Shown here: piece by piece, positions 45,658-58,257 of the stretch | How positions within the stretch are numbered: the stretch's first letter is position 1 | Layout of the letters: the number at the start of each line of letters is the position of its first letter | Notes under the pieces: generated by a model | Told to the model about the DNA's origin: nothing | Database searches by the model: none | Seen by the model: the letters and a program-made list of their open reading frames with translations, nothing else | DNA from: Eunapius fragilis | Taxonomy: Eukaryota; Porifera; Demospongiae; Spongillida; Spongillidae | Reading direction: 5' to 3' | NCBI GenBank assembly: GCA_963681505.1 | Contig: OY811973.1 | Span: 10,537,975 to 10,601,974 of the forward strand | DNA: 64,000 nucleotides | Program-made: the position numbers and the translations under genes

Positions 45658-46952
45658 ACGTTCTGACTACTTTAACAATGAGACTCACTTCCCGAAAAGT
45701 TGCTGCAGCAGGTTTTCTTCTATCTGGCCCAGTCTGGCATGTTGGTTGAGAACTGCCATTTCCTGGAGTGAGACAACTTCCTACCTCAATTTTGAAACAT
45801 ATTTTTAGCACATCTAGCTCTAAACATTTTGTGACAAGTAACTGCACCACCATGTTTACTAGCCAGTGGTAGTTCCAGAGGGTCAGAAGCTACATTTCCA
45901 AATTACATGCAGAGACTCAAGATCTTAGAAGTCCCAGACCTTATCACCACTTGAAGCTCATTAAGGTCGAAATGCAAAGCAAGACCCATTGATGGCATTA
46001 CCCTTAAATAAGATCAAGCCAGCAATGAAATATGAACTTTGTCAGCAGGAGAAACAGTATTTAAATAAAAAAAATTATTATGGCACCAAATACACGTTTC
46101 TGTCAGATAAATGAAATGAATTTGACGGAAACTATGCTCCCTCCGTATGTGATTGGTTGTACAGCAGGTGATGTGTGTATGTGAAGGTGGAGGTATATAA
46201 CGTTATGTGAACAGGAAGAAAATGAGTCTACCTTGTCAGTGCACATGTCTGGAAACTTTAAATATTACAATTGTTGTGTTCAGCATGCAGGTTGGTGTGT
46301 GTGTGGGTGGATTGTGTTCAGCCAGACGGCTGTGTTGTTATGGGTATGAAATACCACTGTGTGCACTGTAGTGGCCCTAAGGGGGGCAGGTAACTTCTCA
46401 GGTTGAACATGAGGCCAATTGTTCCTTAATGATCACTACCACACAGGTGAAGCTGAAGACCCTCTACCCCGGAACTTCTGTTGTTGTCCAGAGCAGCATG
46501 TAAGGAGGTATTTTCCTCACACCGTGAGTTTTTTTCCCCTGAGGTGGCGTGGGACACGCTACCTCTGAATATATAGGGTTCACATCAACAATAGCTGTAG
46601 GTAGTTGGCCCATGCTCAGAGTGTCATTTATGTGGTGACTATATGTTCTATGTTCGTGGATATACATTGGATGTGAATTGTGTTGTCTGTATGTGCTGTA
46701 CACTGTTATATATGTTCAACCTAGTTGGCAGTTATGCACAGACGACGCTGCACCAAGAGTTGTCAATATGCATGGTGTAAGTGTGGTGTACATGTACAAG
46801 GAGGGAGGATAGATTCAACATTAGTCAAGCTTGTTTTTAATTTCTCTAAAGCAGCCAGAATCACCAATGTGATTAACTCCTGAAATGCAGCACATGTGTT
46901 TGAACTTCCATCAGTGTAGTTGCAGTTATAATGAAAAGTGCAGAGAGTTAGG
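45658..46952 (+). repeat. Left arm of a 1.3-kb inverted repeat
   Basis: Reverse complement of 51649-52942, about 95 per cent identical by eye. Outer end ACGTTCTGACTACTTTAACA. Each arm contains a 79-residue open frame (here 46703-46464 minus, MYSTYRQHNSHPMYIHE) differing at only a few residues, which may be a gene fragment or chance. Confidence 0.92.
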
Positions 46953-46989
46953 TGATGAAATGATTGGGCTTTGGATTGGGTCACTGGGT

Positions 46990-47420
46990 GACAACCAACG
47001 GTAACACCACTTGGTTCTGTTATACACTATCCACTTTTTTTGTCACATGCCAACAAATGATCAAGAAAAGGTTCAATATTATGGCATGATAATAGGAGTG
47101 CTGTGCAGATTGTGAACCACTGCTGTTTGTTGTCCATTGATGATTTGTAAGTAACCCACCGGCTCAATTTTTATGCTTTCCCAATGCCTTGCAGATGCAA
47201 GGGGTGGTTTTAGCATTCACAGGAAACCTTACTGCAAGTTCTTGACAAGTTTGGCTGGACTCAGAGTTGACAGCGTCCTTCAGTTCATTCTCATCCACCA
47301 CCAATCTTCGATAAACTCATCTCCCAGAGACAATAGTTGAATTCCTTCCAAGTTTGAACTCATAAAGTATGCAAGATCAAATAATAGTTGTTTGTGTTGC
47401 CATCCTTTCTTTTTGTAAAA
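46990..47420 (-). pseudogene. Mariner-type transposase fragment
   Basis: Minus-strand blocks VDENELKDAVNSESSQTCQE and LAVRFPVNAKTT form the second helix-turn-helix region. After frame changes come WVTYKSSMDNKQQWFTICTA, EPFLDHLLACDKKW (counterpart of the mariner FLDRIVTCDEKW, first catalytic Asp) and IVYNRTKW. The C-terminal half and the terminal repeats are not visible, and the frame is broken several times. Confidence 0.75.
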
Positions 47421-49100
47421 CCTTTGTTGAATGCTTGCTACAAGCCCACACTATATATGCAACAACTGTGCATGACACACGCATTCCTTACGTAACAAAG
47501 CTACTTGCAAGCCTTGTGTGATGAGGGTGTTGTGATTATACTGCTACATGCAATTCAATTCCCAAAAACTGCACTAATTGTTTTGGTTACCTGATACACA
47601 TATGTTGCATAATATGGCATGCAACAGAGGCTGGCAGCAGGCCCTACTATGACCTTCTCATACTGTTTTCAGCTTACCTTTAACAGTGACATGAAGGTAG
47701 AGCTTACAAACAGACAGGGTGTGCACCATACAGAATGGAAAGCAACCCAGAGGCAATGCATGCATTGAGGTGCTCTAAATGATAGATGGAGTGCAAAATA
47801 TTGAAAGAAGGGGTTGAAAAGTGGGGGCAGAAAAAGGGTAAAGGCACTCAGAAGGAATTGAGTATACAAGCAGGCACTCCCCCATCCAAGCAACAGGCTA
47901 CACTAAATGTACTTGGGTCTTTTTGCATTCTGCATTCTGTAGAGAAAAACACAAATAGTGCATGGAAGGTACACACCACTGGTGCACATAGCCAGTCTCT
48001 AATAGGCAACGACATTTTTGGTGAACACTAGGCTATCATCTTGTGCTATGTGTTCCCTAGTGCCACAAAACGTTTTGTGTTTTCAGAAAAGTGTAAGTTA
48101 TACTGAGGAAAGGGAAGTGGAGGAGATGACAGTGGTGTGTGGAGGAAGAGTTTGTGGATCGATGTGGAAAACAGCAATGGAAGGTGGTGAGGATACATCA
48201 TACATGCCCTGACCTCTCATTGGATGAAGAAGAGGGGTGGGGGTGAGAAACAGGATAGAAGAGTAGGAAGGTTGGTAAGAAACGATGCTCGAAAGGTTCG
48301 TAGAAGGGGGACGAGATATAAACCAGGTTGTCCAAAATTTCTGCTTAAGAATCTCATCATGACGTCATGCATGATGGTGGGTCCGCTCACCTTTGTGTGT
48401 GCTACATGTACAAGTATGTATCTATCAATCTAACCGCTTGTGCGTGAAAACAAAGCGTACAATAGCTCAGTTTCATGTTCTCGTAAAGCGTACTAGTGTT
48501 GTACTTATAACATGATGCACGGTACATTTCTTTTTTCATCAACAGTCGCATTGTCCCTTGGCCTTCGGTGCTTAACGCTATCCGTGCACTCGCCTTTAGT
48601 GGATGCAAGACGTCAATTCGTGGTCGGGGACAAATGCAGCGTCAAGTCTTTGGTTCGGGGGAACAGGTGGGCGGAGTACGGGCGGAGCTAGAAAATGATT
48701 AGTTTCATCGCGGAATGGGTGAATGGATATGTGCAGAATCATAAGCAAAGGCGGCAAACGCGCGTCAACGTGCATTGACTTTGATACTCAATATCCCGAG
48801 TATGGATTATGTAAAAATCAACGATCTGTGGGGTCCAATAGCTTAACGACTTCTGCATTTGGAAACCAAATCTTAAGCGATTTCAATGTTGTGGCAGAGA
48901 GTTGCACTGGGTTTGAACCTTTCGGTGTGTCTCTGTTGAGAAACGTAAGAGTGTAGGTATGTAGGTCACCAAAATACAAATGTATATGCAGAAGTGATGT
49001 GGGAATGCTCACCTGAAATTTGAAATCAGTATCTTATCCCGTTCGAAAGATATAGCGTTTTGAATCGCATTGAAATTTTATAATGCTAATGAGGAATGCA
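47421..49100. other. Interior of the inverted repeat, no gene recognised
   Basis: No conserved coding block or RNA gene found. Short frames at 47786, 48018 and 48723 have no supporting motif. Confidence 0.4.
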
Positions 49101-49109
49101 AGAGGTCCC

Positions 49110-49245
49110 TTTTCTCGTGAAACGTTCCATTTTTAGTAGTATATATATATATATATTTACACGTTTTACGGAGGGACACGGGATGCGTTCTATTAATAGA
49201 ACAAGTTGTTTCGACGGGGAGGCCGTCTTATCACTAGCAGTGCGT
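49110..49245. repeat. Dispersed repeat shared with 55660-55790 (inverted)
   Basis: An (AT)n tract, TTTACACGTTTTACGGAGGG, AGAACAAGTTGTTTC and GGGGAGGCCGTCTTA recur as reverse complement at 55660-55790. The element's ends are not resolved. Confidence 0.75.
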
Positions 49246-49558
49246 TGCAACAAAGTTGAGAGCAGCTGTAAGGTATGTGCGTGTTGGAAGCTGCATGAAA
49301 ACTTTGTCTATCTTCTGTTTGTTTATTAGAAATGCATCCAGCTTAATTACCGGGTGCAGTACGTGTGAACGCGCCGCGCCATCTTTGACAAGACTGTCTA
49401 AAACAGATCCCCCCCCCCCCCCCCCACCCCCCCTCCAAAAACAACGCAAGGTTGACTCGTGAATAACGATAACTGCGTACCAGCGACGACAATAAGGGCT
49501 GGAGAAAAAGATGGTTTGATTCCGAATCCCTACTACATGTGCAACACGTAAGGTTATT

Positions 49559-49622
49559 CTCAGTGGCGGATCCAGGGGGGGGGGGTCCAGGGTGTCTGGA
49601 CCCCCCCCCCCCCCCCCCCCTC
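49559..49622. mobile_element. Minimal CAGTGGCGGATCCAGG element
   Basis: CAGTGGCGGATCCAGG, a G-run, GTCCAGGGTGTCTGGAC and a C-run make a 60-bp foldback. It is probably an internally deleted member of the families at 54549 and 61701. Confidence 0.55.
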
Positions 49623-49959
49623 GAACCTGAATATGAATATAATTAGCAATGACGTGTCGCACGTGAGATATACATTTCTACGGAGTGCACTTCGTGAAGT
49701 TGCTAAAGAGCTTATTCTTATTGCTTATTCGTTGGTTAGTACTATATTTTAGTTCTGTAAATTGCGAGATACGTAGTAGGCTGGTATTTATACGTAAGGT
49801 AAATGTATTCCAAAATGCTAACCCACGGTCGTAATATAGAGCGATTCTTTCCGCAGTTATTTTGATTCGTGCTCTATTATTAGTACCCATCAAGATTGAA
49901 TGCACCTTGCTGCAAGACCATTGCAAATTTAAAATTTAAATTATAAATTTTAACAAAGA

Positions 49960-50460
49960 AACTAAGCCGGCGTACAGTGCAAATCTGCGACGAAACACAC
50001 TAGCCGTTTAAATCCGCAAAACCACAATAGCCTGGAAACCAGAAGGTAACGGAGTGGCACCATAGATAGTCTATGGTGGCACGCATTTATTGGTTAGGAT
50101 TGCTTCCGTTTCTAACCCCCCTGCATGCACAATCTGTGGAATGTGTGCAAAAATTTTTTTCGCGCGCTTATGCTGAATTATACTGTTCACTGCTTGAAGT
50201 AGGTCATCTGCCGCAGTGTGATGGTAAATTTTAAGTGGTTCAAATAGCAATGGAAACCGCATGCATGTAACAACACAGCCATTAAAATTCATAAGACTAC
50301 AATAGCCGGCAGAAATGTAACGGAGTGTCACTCATTTATTGGTGTTGATTGCCTTAGTTTCCAATCCCCTGCCCCCTTACAATCTGTGGAAAAATTGGAA
50401 TGCGCAGCACAAAATTTTTCGCGCGCGCCCCTCCTCTTCATCAATTATTCATGTCGGACC
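49960..50460 (+). repeat. Two diverged direct copies of an element of about 200 bp
   Basis: AACGGAGTGKCAC...CATTTATTGGT, then TTTCYAAYCCCCTGC, ACAATCTGTGGAA and TTTTCGCGCGC, occur near 50049-50165 and again near 50320-50430. The first copy contains the hairpin CACCATAGATAGTCTATGGTG. Confidence 0.65.
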
Positions 50461-51648
50461 GCCCCCTCGCCAAAATCCTGCATCCGCCCCTGAATTCTGC
50501 CTTCATTTCCAGCAGTACGAAGATGTCCAGTCCCTGGATGTTGTATGTCCTGATGAATTGAGACGGCTGTTGCCACTGGGCAGTGTGTTAGGCCAGACAT
50601 CTCTCATGGAGCTGTAGTTGAACCAGGCGTACAACCCTTTCTGATTTATATACCCTGTTTAATGCACAAATAAAACACAGTCATGTGATTATCACGGCAA
50701 TATTATCGCACTATGCTTACCGGAATTATAATACACAACTCAGGGGTTTGGATTTCAATGGCTAGCCATTCCCCACCTCCCTCATGCCTTCCCCTCCTCT
50801 TTGCACACCTGTCTGTTCCAAGCAACCCTAGTGATGTCTTCCAGTGGGTGGAGCTGTATTCCTGTTGAACTATAGGCATTGCAGTATTCACATTACAATT
50901 ATCATTATATTTCATCCTCTTTATGTATTAGTGCACTTGTTTTATATTTAATTTTCAATTGATTAAGAACTTAAACTGAGTTAGCACAAGTACAACACTA
51001 AATGTTGCATTTATGACAGACTAAATTAATGGGACCCTTGTGATGCTTTAGATAAAGTTATTATTGTCAGATTATATTATGATACAAGAGCTTACAGAAA
51101 AATTATACTAATCCGTATTAGGTATGTATGAAGCAGCATTGCCCTTCTGTATGGCAATTGACAATTGCTACCAAAGATTCTTTAAGAAAGGAGTAAACTG
51201 GGCAAAACATATAACTGTGGTCTAAGTACTCATATTTAGACATATTTTCTTGTCTTCAGTTGAAGCAGCAAATAGACTAGATCAACTGGTTGATCTGGCA
51301 AGGTATGAATGTTCAGAGGTATCTCGGCAGGTGGCATCCCATACCAACATTTCCCCATTCCTCCAAGGATACAATCCTAATGTGCATGCATGGGATGCAT
51401 AACTTATTCAAGCAACATTACACAGTTGCAGTTTATTTATTTTATATAAGACTGACATATGCAGAAACAACAATTAGTCTTGCCAGTGAGGAAGCTGGCT
51501 CCGGCTTACAAGTATCAGTAGTTGTGACTGGTTGCTAATGATAACTTCACTGATTCAATCTGCATGACTAGCATCCTGTATGGCTATGCTGGCCTTCAGT
51601 TTCTCAGCATCCAAATAAGGCACAACCACCAGAAGGATTCAGGTCCGA
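50461..51648. other. Interior of the inverted repeat; two possible exons only
   Basis: A frame after TTCCAG at 50515 reads QYEDVQSLDVVCPDELRRLL and stops at 50617. Another after CTTCAG near 51260 reads VEAANRLDQLVDLARYEC. Both follow plausible splice acceptors, but I recognise neither. Confidence 0.3.
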
Positions 51649-52942
51649 CCTAACTCTCTGCACTTTTCATTATAACTGCATCTACACTGATGGAAGTTCA
51701 AACACTGTGCTGCATTTCAGGAGTTAATCACATTGGTGATTCTGGCTGCTTTAGAGAAATTAAAAACAAGCTTGACAAATGTTGAATTTATCCTCCCTCC
51801 TTGTACATGTACACCACACTTACACCATGCATATTGACAACTCTTGGTGCAGCGTCGTCTGTGCATAACTGCCAACTAGGCTGAACATATATAACAGTGT
51901 ACAGCACATACAGACAACACAATTCACATCCAATGTATATCCACGAAAATAGAACATATAGTCACCACATAAATGACACTCTGAGCATGGGCCAACTACC
52001 TACAGCTATTGTTGATTTGAACCCTATTTATTCAGAGGTAGTGTGTCCCACACCACCTCAGGGGAAAAAAACTCACGGTGTGAGGAAAATACCTCCTTAC
52101 ATGCTGCTCTGGACAACAACAGAAGTTCCGGGGTAGAGGGTCTTCAGCTTCACCTGTGTGGTAGTGATCATTAAGGAACAATTGGCCTCATGTTCAACCT
52201 GAGAAGTTACCTGTCCCCCTTAGGGCCACTACAGTGCACACAGTGGTATTTCATACCCATAACAACACAGCCGTCCGGCTGAACACAATCCACCCACACA
52301 CACACCAACCTGCATGCTGAACACAACAATTGTAATATTTAAAGTTTCCAGACATGTGCACTGACAACGTAGACTCATTTTCTTCCTGTTCACATAACGT
52401 TATATACCTCCACCTTCACATACACACATCACCTGCTGTACAACCAATCACATACGGAGGGAGCATAGTTTCTGTCTAAATCATTTCATTTAACTGACAG
52501 AAACGTCTATTTGGTGCCAAAATAAAAATCTTTATTTAAATACTGTTTCTCCTGCTGGCAAAGTTCATATTTCATTGCCGGCTTGATCTTGTTTAAGGGT
52601 AATGCCATCAATGGGTCTTGCTTTGCATTTCGACCTTAATGAGCTTCAAGTGGTGATAAGGTCTGGGACTTCTAAGATCTTGAGTCTCTGCCAGTTTTTT
52701 GGAAATGTAGCTTCTGACCCTCTGGAACTACCACTGGCCAGTAGGCATGGTGGTACAGTTACTTGTAACAATATGTTTAGAGCTAGATGTGCTAAATGTA
52801 TGTTTCAAAATTGAGGTAGGGAGTTGTCTCACTCCAGGAAATGGCAGTTCTCAACTAACATGCCAGACTGGGCCAGATAGAAGAAAACCTGCTGCAGCAA
52901 CTTTACGGGAAGTGAGTCTCACTGTTAAAGTAGTCAGAACGT
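51649..52942 (-). repeat. Right arm of the 1.3-kb inverted repeat
   Basis: Pairs with 45658-46952. The outer end is the complement of ACGTTCTGAC. I could not find a target duplication outside the arms, so a transposon with long terminal repeats and an inverted segmental duplication are both possible. Confidence 0.92.
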
Positions 52943-53249
52943 GTATTCTGCTTGTAATAGAAGTTGGGGGGCAGAAAAAATTTTACAACGTCCATGCAGA
53001 GTGAAGCTAATGGTTAGATTGATATCCATAAATGTACACATTGCACGTAAATTGTTGCATCATTTTTAGGTGCATGTAGCAATTTTAATGTCATGGCAAG
53101 GAAAATCTAAAAAAACGCTATGACCATCTATGAATGTATATGAAAAACACCATCTATGAATGAACTGGGTGATGAATGAATATGACAAGTAAATTATTTG
53201 TAAATCTCAGTTGCACATCCATGATTTTTTTTACATGTTCTGGAGTTGC

Positions 53250-54520
53250 ATAATATTGATAAGAAATTGTCGAAGACAGGCATATGATACCACTGCTTCC
53301 ATGAGTTCTAATGGCGCTGGAGCACAAGTATTCATCAGAGAAATGGCACCTGACGCAGAATTTCAAGAATGCTGCTTACACTTGGTCATATGCCATTCAA
53401 CGCAAATTCAAGCTGGTTCGAAACATGATGGACAGTTGCCAACAAGCATTCCTTTTCTTTCACAATTCACCGAAGAGACAGCGTTTCTTTGAACATGTAA
53501 TCAGCTGCTTGTGCCCATCCGGCTCAAGAACTAAAATTAATGGGTTGTGCAAAACAAGGTGAGTAGAGAGGCGTTACACATTCACAACAATGCTTTACCC
53601 ATATCTTGTGAAAACATGGGAACATATGTGATATCCATGTGAGAATGATGCATGCATGGAAACAAATGGAACTGGGATTCGGAGTAAATGGATTAAGACA
53701 CACATTCACCAGCTTTGAACATGTTGTGTTTTTCTTTCTGGCATAAGAGCTTCTTGAACCTATACGCCCAATTGCTGAATGCTTACAAGGAAGACTGCAG
53801 GAAGTGTACTTTGGTTTCAAGAAGATAACTGAAATTATGAAGCATTACAAAACACTCAGGGAAAATGTACACACTGAGCACAATAGAATATATGGTAAAG
53901 CAGTGCTTTTGAGCACAGAAATAGGTAGTGAAGAAGGATGCCTCGAGTAATAAGAGGACGGCAGACAAGACCAAATCGAGAAGTTGCTTCTGCATGTGAT
54001 TATTGGCGTGTTAAAATCACTATTCCCTTTTTGGATTCTATTATAAGTGAAATGGAAAGTAGATTTGCTGAAGACAAAAGGGCACATTTTGAACTTTGTG
54101 CACTCATACCTGAGGTTATCAGAGAACAAGATGTGCAAGCAACATGTAACATTTTGAGTTCAAAGTGGAAACATCTGTTACCTGAAGAAGGCAACTTTGA
54201 GTGTGAGCTCGCCAGATGGAAAGTTCATTGTAATGGTATTTTTGGAGAAAGAAGTATTACGGAACTACTTTGCCAGGATGCTGATCCAATCTTCTTTCCC
54301 AATGTACGAGAGCTACTTTGATCTTGGTGGTACGTCCTATTGGAGTGCAGACACTGAGAGGTCATTTTCCTGCCTACAACTGATGCATTCATGGCTTCGT
54401 TCCACCATGACTAATGAAAGGCTAGCTTAGGAGTGTTAGGTATTCATGGATTTGATCATCCACTATCTGTTGACCAAATATGCCAATCATTTACACACAT
54501 GCACCATAGAAAGTTGTGTA
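53250..54520 (+). pseudogene. hAT transposase, C-terminal two thirds, decayed
   Basis: One exon (to about 53560, followed by a GT donor) carries a degenerate catalytic block (SMSSNGAGAQVFIREMAP) and KLVRNMMDSCQQAF, ending LCKTR. The next, from about 53745, carries EPIRPIAECLQGRLQEVYF, then in other frames RGRQTRPNREVASACDYWRV, PFLDSIISEMESRF and ARWKVHCNG. It ends with the dimerisation domain (SADTERSFSCLQLMHSWLRS, TMTNERLA) near 54345-54428. Several frame changes and stops show it is inactive. The family is the P52RIPK/ZMYM-like branch of hAT. Confidence 0.85.
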
Positions 54521-54540
54521 GTCTGTGGACCCTGGGATCA

Positions 54541-54548
54541 TGCTCGCT
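54541..54548. repeat. 8-bp target duplication of the hAT-like miniature element, left
   Basis: TGCTCGCT, repeated at 55240-55247. Confidence 0.93.
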
Positions 54549-55239
54549 CAGTGGCGGCGCGAGGGTCTCTGGCGCCCGGGGGCAGATTATGATATGGCGC
54601 CCCCCCCCCATCGCATCCGTGCAGTCTTAGTTGCTATCCTTGTGGAGGTCCTGAGTCCCAGTAGTGGCGTATCCAGGATTTCAGCGAGGGGGGGGGGGTG
54701 CTGTCGGTTTCTGGCCCGATACGAAAAGCGGGGGGGGGGGGGGGGGGGGGGGGGTGCTGTCGGTTTCTAGCCCGATACGAAAAGCGGGGGGGGGGGGGGG
54801 TGCTGTCGGTTTCTGGCCCGATACGAAAAGCGGGGGGGGGGGGGGGTGCTGTCGGTTTCTAGCCCGATACGAAAAGCGGAAGGGGGGGTGGGGGGTGGGG
54901 GAGTGCTATTGGTCTCTGGCCCAATGCAAGCGCGTATCCAGAATGTGCTGAAGGAGGGTGCTGAGAAGCTAGCGCGCGCGAAATTTTTGGCAACCACGCC
55001 CATTCTTGAGACGGAGGGGGGTGCCCGAGCCCCCTGAGCCCCCCCCCCCCCCCAAATACGCCTCTGCTGACCGTGGAGATAACCTATAGCGGTATTAACA
55101 CTTTGAAGTCGAGGAATCATTGTTTTCCCTTTGTTTAGTAGGCCTAGCCTTTTATTTATTGGCCTTAGCAGGCGCCCCCCTTGTCCCGGCGCCCGGGGGC
55201 AATTGCCCCCCCCTGCCCCCCCCCCTCCCGCCGCCACTG
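54549..55239. mobile_element. hAT-like miniature element with a nested element
   Basis: Ends CAGTGGCGGCGCGAGGG and, reversed, CAGTGGCGGCGGGAGGG, flanked by an 8-bp duplication as expected for hAT. Inside lies a second inverted-ended block (54659-55067, CAGTAGTGGCGTATCC against CAGCAGAGGCGTATTT). That block carries four tandem copies of CTGTCGGTTTCTRGCCCGAT plus ACGAAAAGCGG, each followed by a G-run. No target duplication was found for the inner block. Confidence 0.85.
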
Positions 55240-55247
55240 TGCTCGCT

Positions 55248-56553
55248 TCAAGAATACTGTCTGAATTAAGCGGGTTGATGACCTTAAGGTAAATCAAAAC
55301 TTTTATACTATGTTTTTGTGTAATTGATTGACATACTTGGTAACTTAGTATTATCATGCAGTTTAAAGATGTGCACTGGCAACTGTATGCATACATTGAT
55401 TTTTCTTTTTTGCTATGTACTAGTCACAATTATTATGCATGTAACATCTTATCACACAAAAAAACAAACTAAGCGTCATCATCTTTTTTTCACCCCTAAA
55501 TGGAAGCTGTTGAACAGAAATGCTATTAGCCCTCAAACAGAAATTGCTGATAGTTCTCAATCAGTATTTTAGTATTCTTAAATAATTATTTGAGGAAGGG
55601 GGGGGGGGGGGGGGGGGGGGGGTGGCTAGCCACCCTATCCACCCTCTCTGGATCAGCCCCTGTAAGACGGCCTCCCCGTTGAAACAACTTGTTCTATTTA
55701 TAGAACGCTTCCCGTTTCCCTCCGTAAAACGTGTAAATATATATATATTACTAAATATATATATTTCACCCGTGACACGAACTTTTTTTATACCGTAGGC
55801 ATCAAAAAGTAAAATATAAATGAGCATAATTATGGCGGTGCTCACCTCCAATAAGTTTGCTATAAGTTTTAAAAATGCTCTCCATTTGAGTCACTTGAAC
55901 TTCCATTTAATTAATGTTACTGATGTGCTGTAGATAGCAAGTCGCGGTAGCATTAATTGTTCGGAATTTTAGTGATTCAAACGGAGAGCTCGTTTTAATT
56001 ATATTTAGCGAAACAACATTTTGTTGGAACTGTCCCATATATAATTGAGCATGCATTGATACCATTTATAATCCTATAGCATTGCACAGAAATGTTCACG
56101 TGGAGATTGCTCATACATTGGTGGTTTTATTTAAACTTGAATTCAAAATAACCTTAGAAAATATAAAAAATTAGTCTGAATTTGAATTGTAATTTTCACT
56201 TTGTAAAATAAAGGAATGTTGTACAAAAATCAAGACAAGTTTTATTTACTACAAGTCCACAATAGCATCAAAAGTACAAACGTGATTTAAAAGTGTCTTT
56301 AATAGTAGGTACAGTATATTATTTTCAGTAGACCAATTCTTTGGAAATCATGTGACTTGAATAACACTGTGGTTAAGTATTAGTGCATGTGGCTACTGAT
56401 TGGATTATTATAAAGCACCGAAATTTCACTCAAGTTCAGTTGTGGGAAATGAACTGCATCACTGCTCATGGGAGGTCGATAGAGGGATATCTTGCATGAC
56501 TTGCGTTGTCCCTACACCCAAGGGCAGCCTCCCCAAAATGTGGCACAGCGTTA
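55248..56553. other. No gene recognised; repeat fragment and G-run
   Basis: Has a G-run of about 30 at 55597-55622 beside GGTGGCTAGCCACCC, the inverted partner of the 49110 repeat (55660-55790), and AT-rich sequence. No coding motif seen. Confidence 0.5.
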
Positions 56554-57086
56554 TCTGAACCTGCGGCAGCAGGTTCAATATAGGATTGATTGAGGGTTGA
56601 TGAATGTCATTAATAAAACTTAACTAGCGTCTGGAGGGACAAAGGAGAAACGGATCGCTTATCTCTTTATCGCGGCGGAATGAGAGCACAACGATCTACA
56701 GTTCTACGTTTGTTCCGTGTCATAAAACGGTGTGGTTATAGAGAAACAAACAATTTCCTGTTTCTCGTGCCCAGTCCTAATAAAATTCTCCATCGTCGTC
56801 TTCTTATTCTTCTTAGGAAGGTATAACTCGAGCTAGGAACGGTTTAGAAGGACGGGAATAGTACCAATCGCTTCGAAATTTACCGGCACGTTATCCTTAC
56901 ATGTCATATAGACACATATCAAGTTCTATTTAATAATGTATGTAATTGATATTTATTAATAATTTTAGTCAGTATAAATACTCTAACCTGCACTAAAAAT
57001 ATCTGGTGTTCCTATCGCAGTTTAGTTGTTGCAGAGATATATTATCTCTGGTTGTTGCTTTGGCTAGTGAAGTTGTTTTTCTAATA

Positions 57087-58257
57087 ATGCCTTCGCGTAA
57101 TCAAAAGAAGAGATCTAAGCAACTAGCGGAATACCTCCAAAAGCAAGACGAGAACAAAACTAAAGCCCGAGCGCTCTACAAGGCCGATCCCGAAAAGAAG
57201 AAGGCCTCTGTACGCGACAGCTACAAGGCCGATCCCGAAAAGAAGAAGGCCTCTGTACGCGACAGCTACAAGGCCGATCCCGAAAAGAAGAAGGCCTCTG
57301 TACGCGACAGCTACAAGGCCGATCCCGAAAAGAAGAAGGCCTCTGTACGCGACAGCTACAAGGCCGATCCCGAAAAGAAGAAGGCCTCTGTACGCGACAG
57401 CTACAAGGTCGATCCCGAAAAGAAGAAGGCCTCTGTACGCGACAGCTACAACGCAGGTATTGAATCTAAGCGATCTGCTAAAAGGTGGCGATATGAAGAG
57501 GACCTCGAGGAGAACCGTGCTGCTAAAAGGCGGCTATATGAAGAGGACCTCGAGGAGAACCGTGCTGCTAAAAGGCGGCGATATGAAGAGGACCTCGAGG
57601 GAAACCGCGCTGCTAACAGGCAGAAATACGAGGACAATTCAGCTGCCATTAAAGCATCTAAAAGGAATCGGTATTGGAATGACCCCGCGTCCGATTGGCT
57701 AAATGTGCTTCCGAGAGGACGCGGTACCGCAGGGGTCACAGCATGCACTACCACTACCACCCAATGGTATGTTATGGCATGTTGTATTAACATTAAAAAG
57801 CTGTGCATGCAACATTTGTAGAGCATAGTCGGGCGGTGTTTGGTCGGGCTTGTCACCCTACTACCTGACCAAACGCGGTAGAAGGGCCCGCACAACTATG
57901 TACAGCACGGATCTGCACAAAACCATTCACTTCACATGTAAAGCATGCAACTGTGTGTACAGTAGTATAGTGTCTATTGTTTTAATCTGATGTATAAAAA
58001 GGCTTATTTGAAGACTTCCTTATCTGTCTAGCCATGTACATGTGTTGCAACTATGAATACAATTGCAGTTGCAAGGGCTGAGAACTATAGGTGAAATGAA
58101 AATAACTGCAACCTTATCCTTCTCCCATATAGCTACTCCTTGTATGAACCCAAATCTCATGCACTAATGGAGCTTCTAAGTGAAGTAAATGATGCCTTTT
58201 GTAAGTCTCATCCATTGCTAGCTCAAAAGGTTGTTACTAGATCTGCCCATGCAGCAG
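57087..58257 (+). CDS. Lysine-rich 15-residue-repeat protein of the Helitron-like element
   Basis: Starts MPSRNQKKRSKQLAEYLQKQ. Residues about 35-120 are six nearly perfect repeats of KADPEKKKASVRDSY (45 bp each). Residues about 128-180 are repeats of KRRRYEEDLEENRAA, another 15-residue unit. Then come YWNDPASDWLNVLPRGRG and a Thr run. A GTATGT donor at about 57767 and a CATATAG acceptor before 58130 join in phase, giving a second exon, YSLYEPKSHALMELLSEVND and AFCKSHPLLAQKVV. This ends at GTAAGT (58258) or at the stop near 58340. The charged repeats suggest nucleic-acid or chromatin binding (inference). I recall similar repeat proteins from sponge and cnidarian transposons but cannot name a family. 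No internal stop. Confidence 0.65.
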
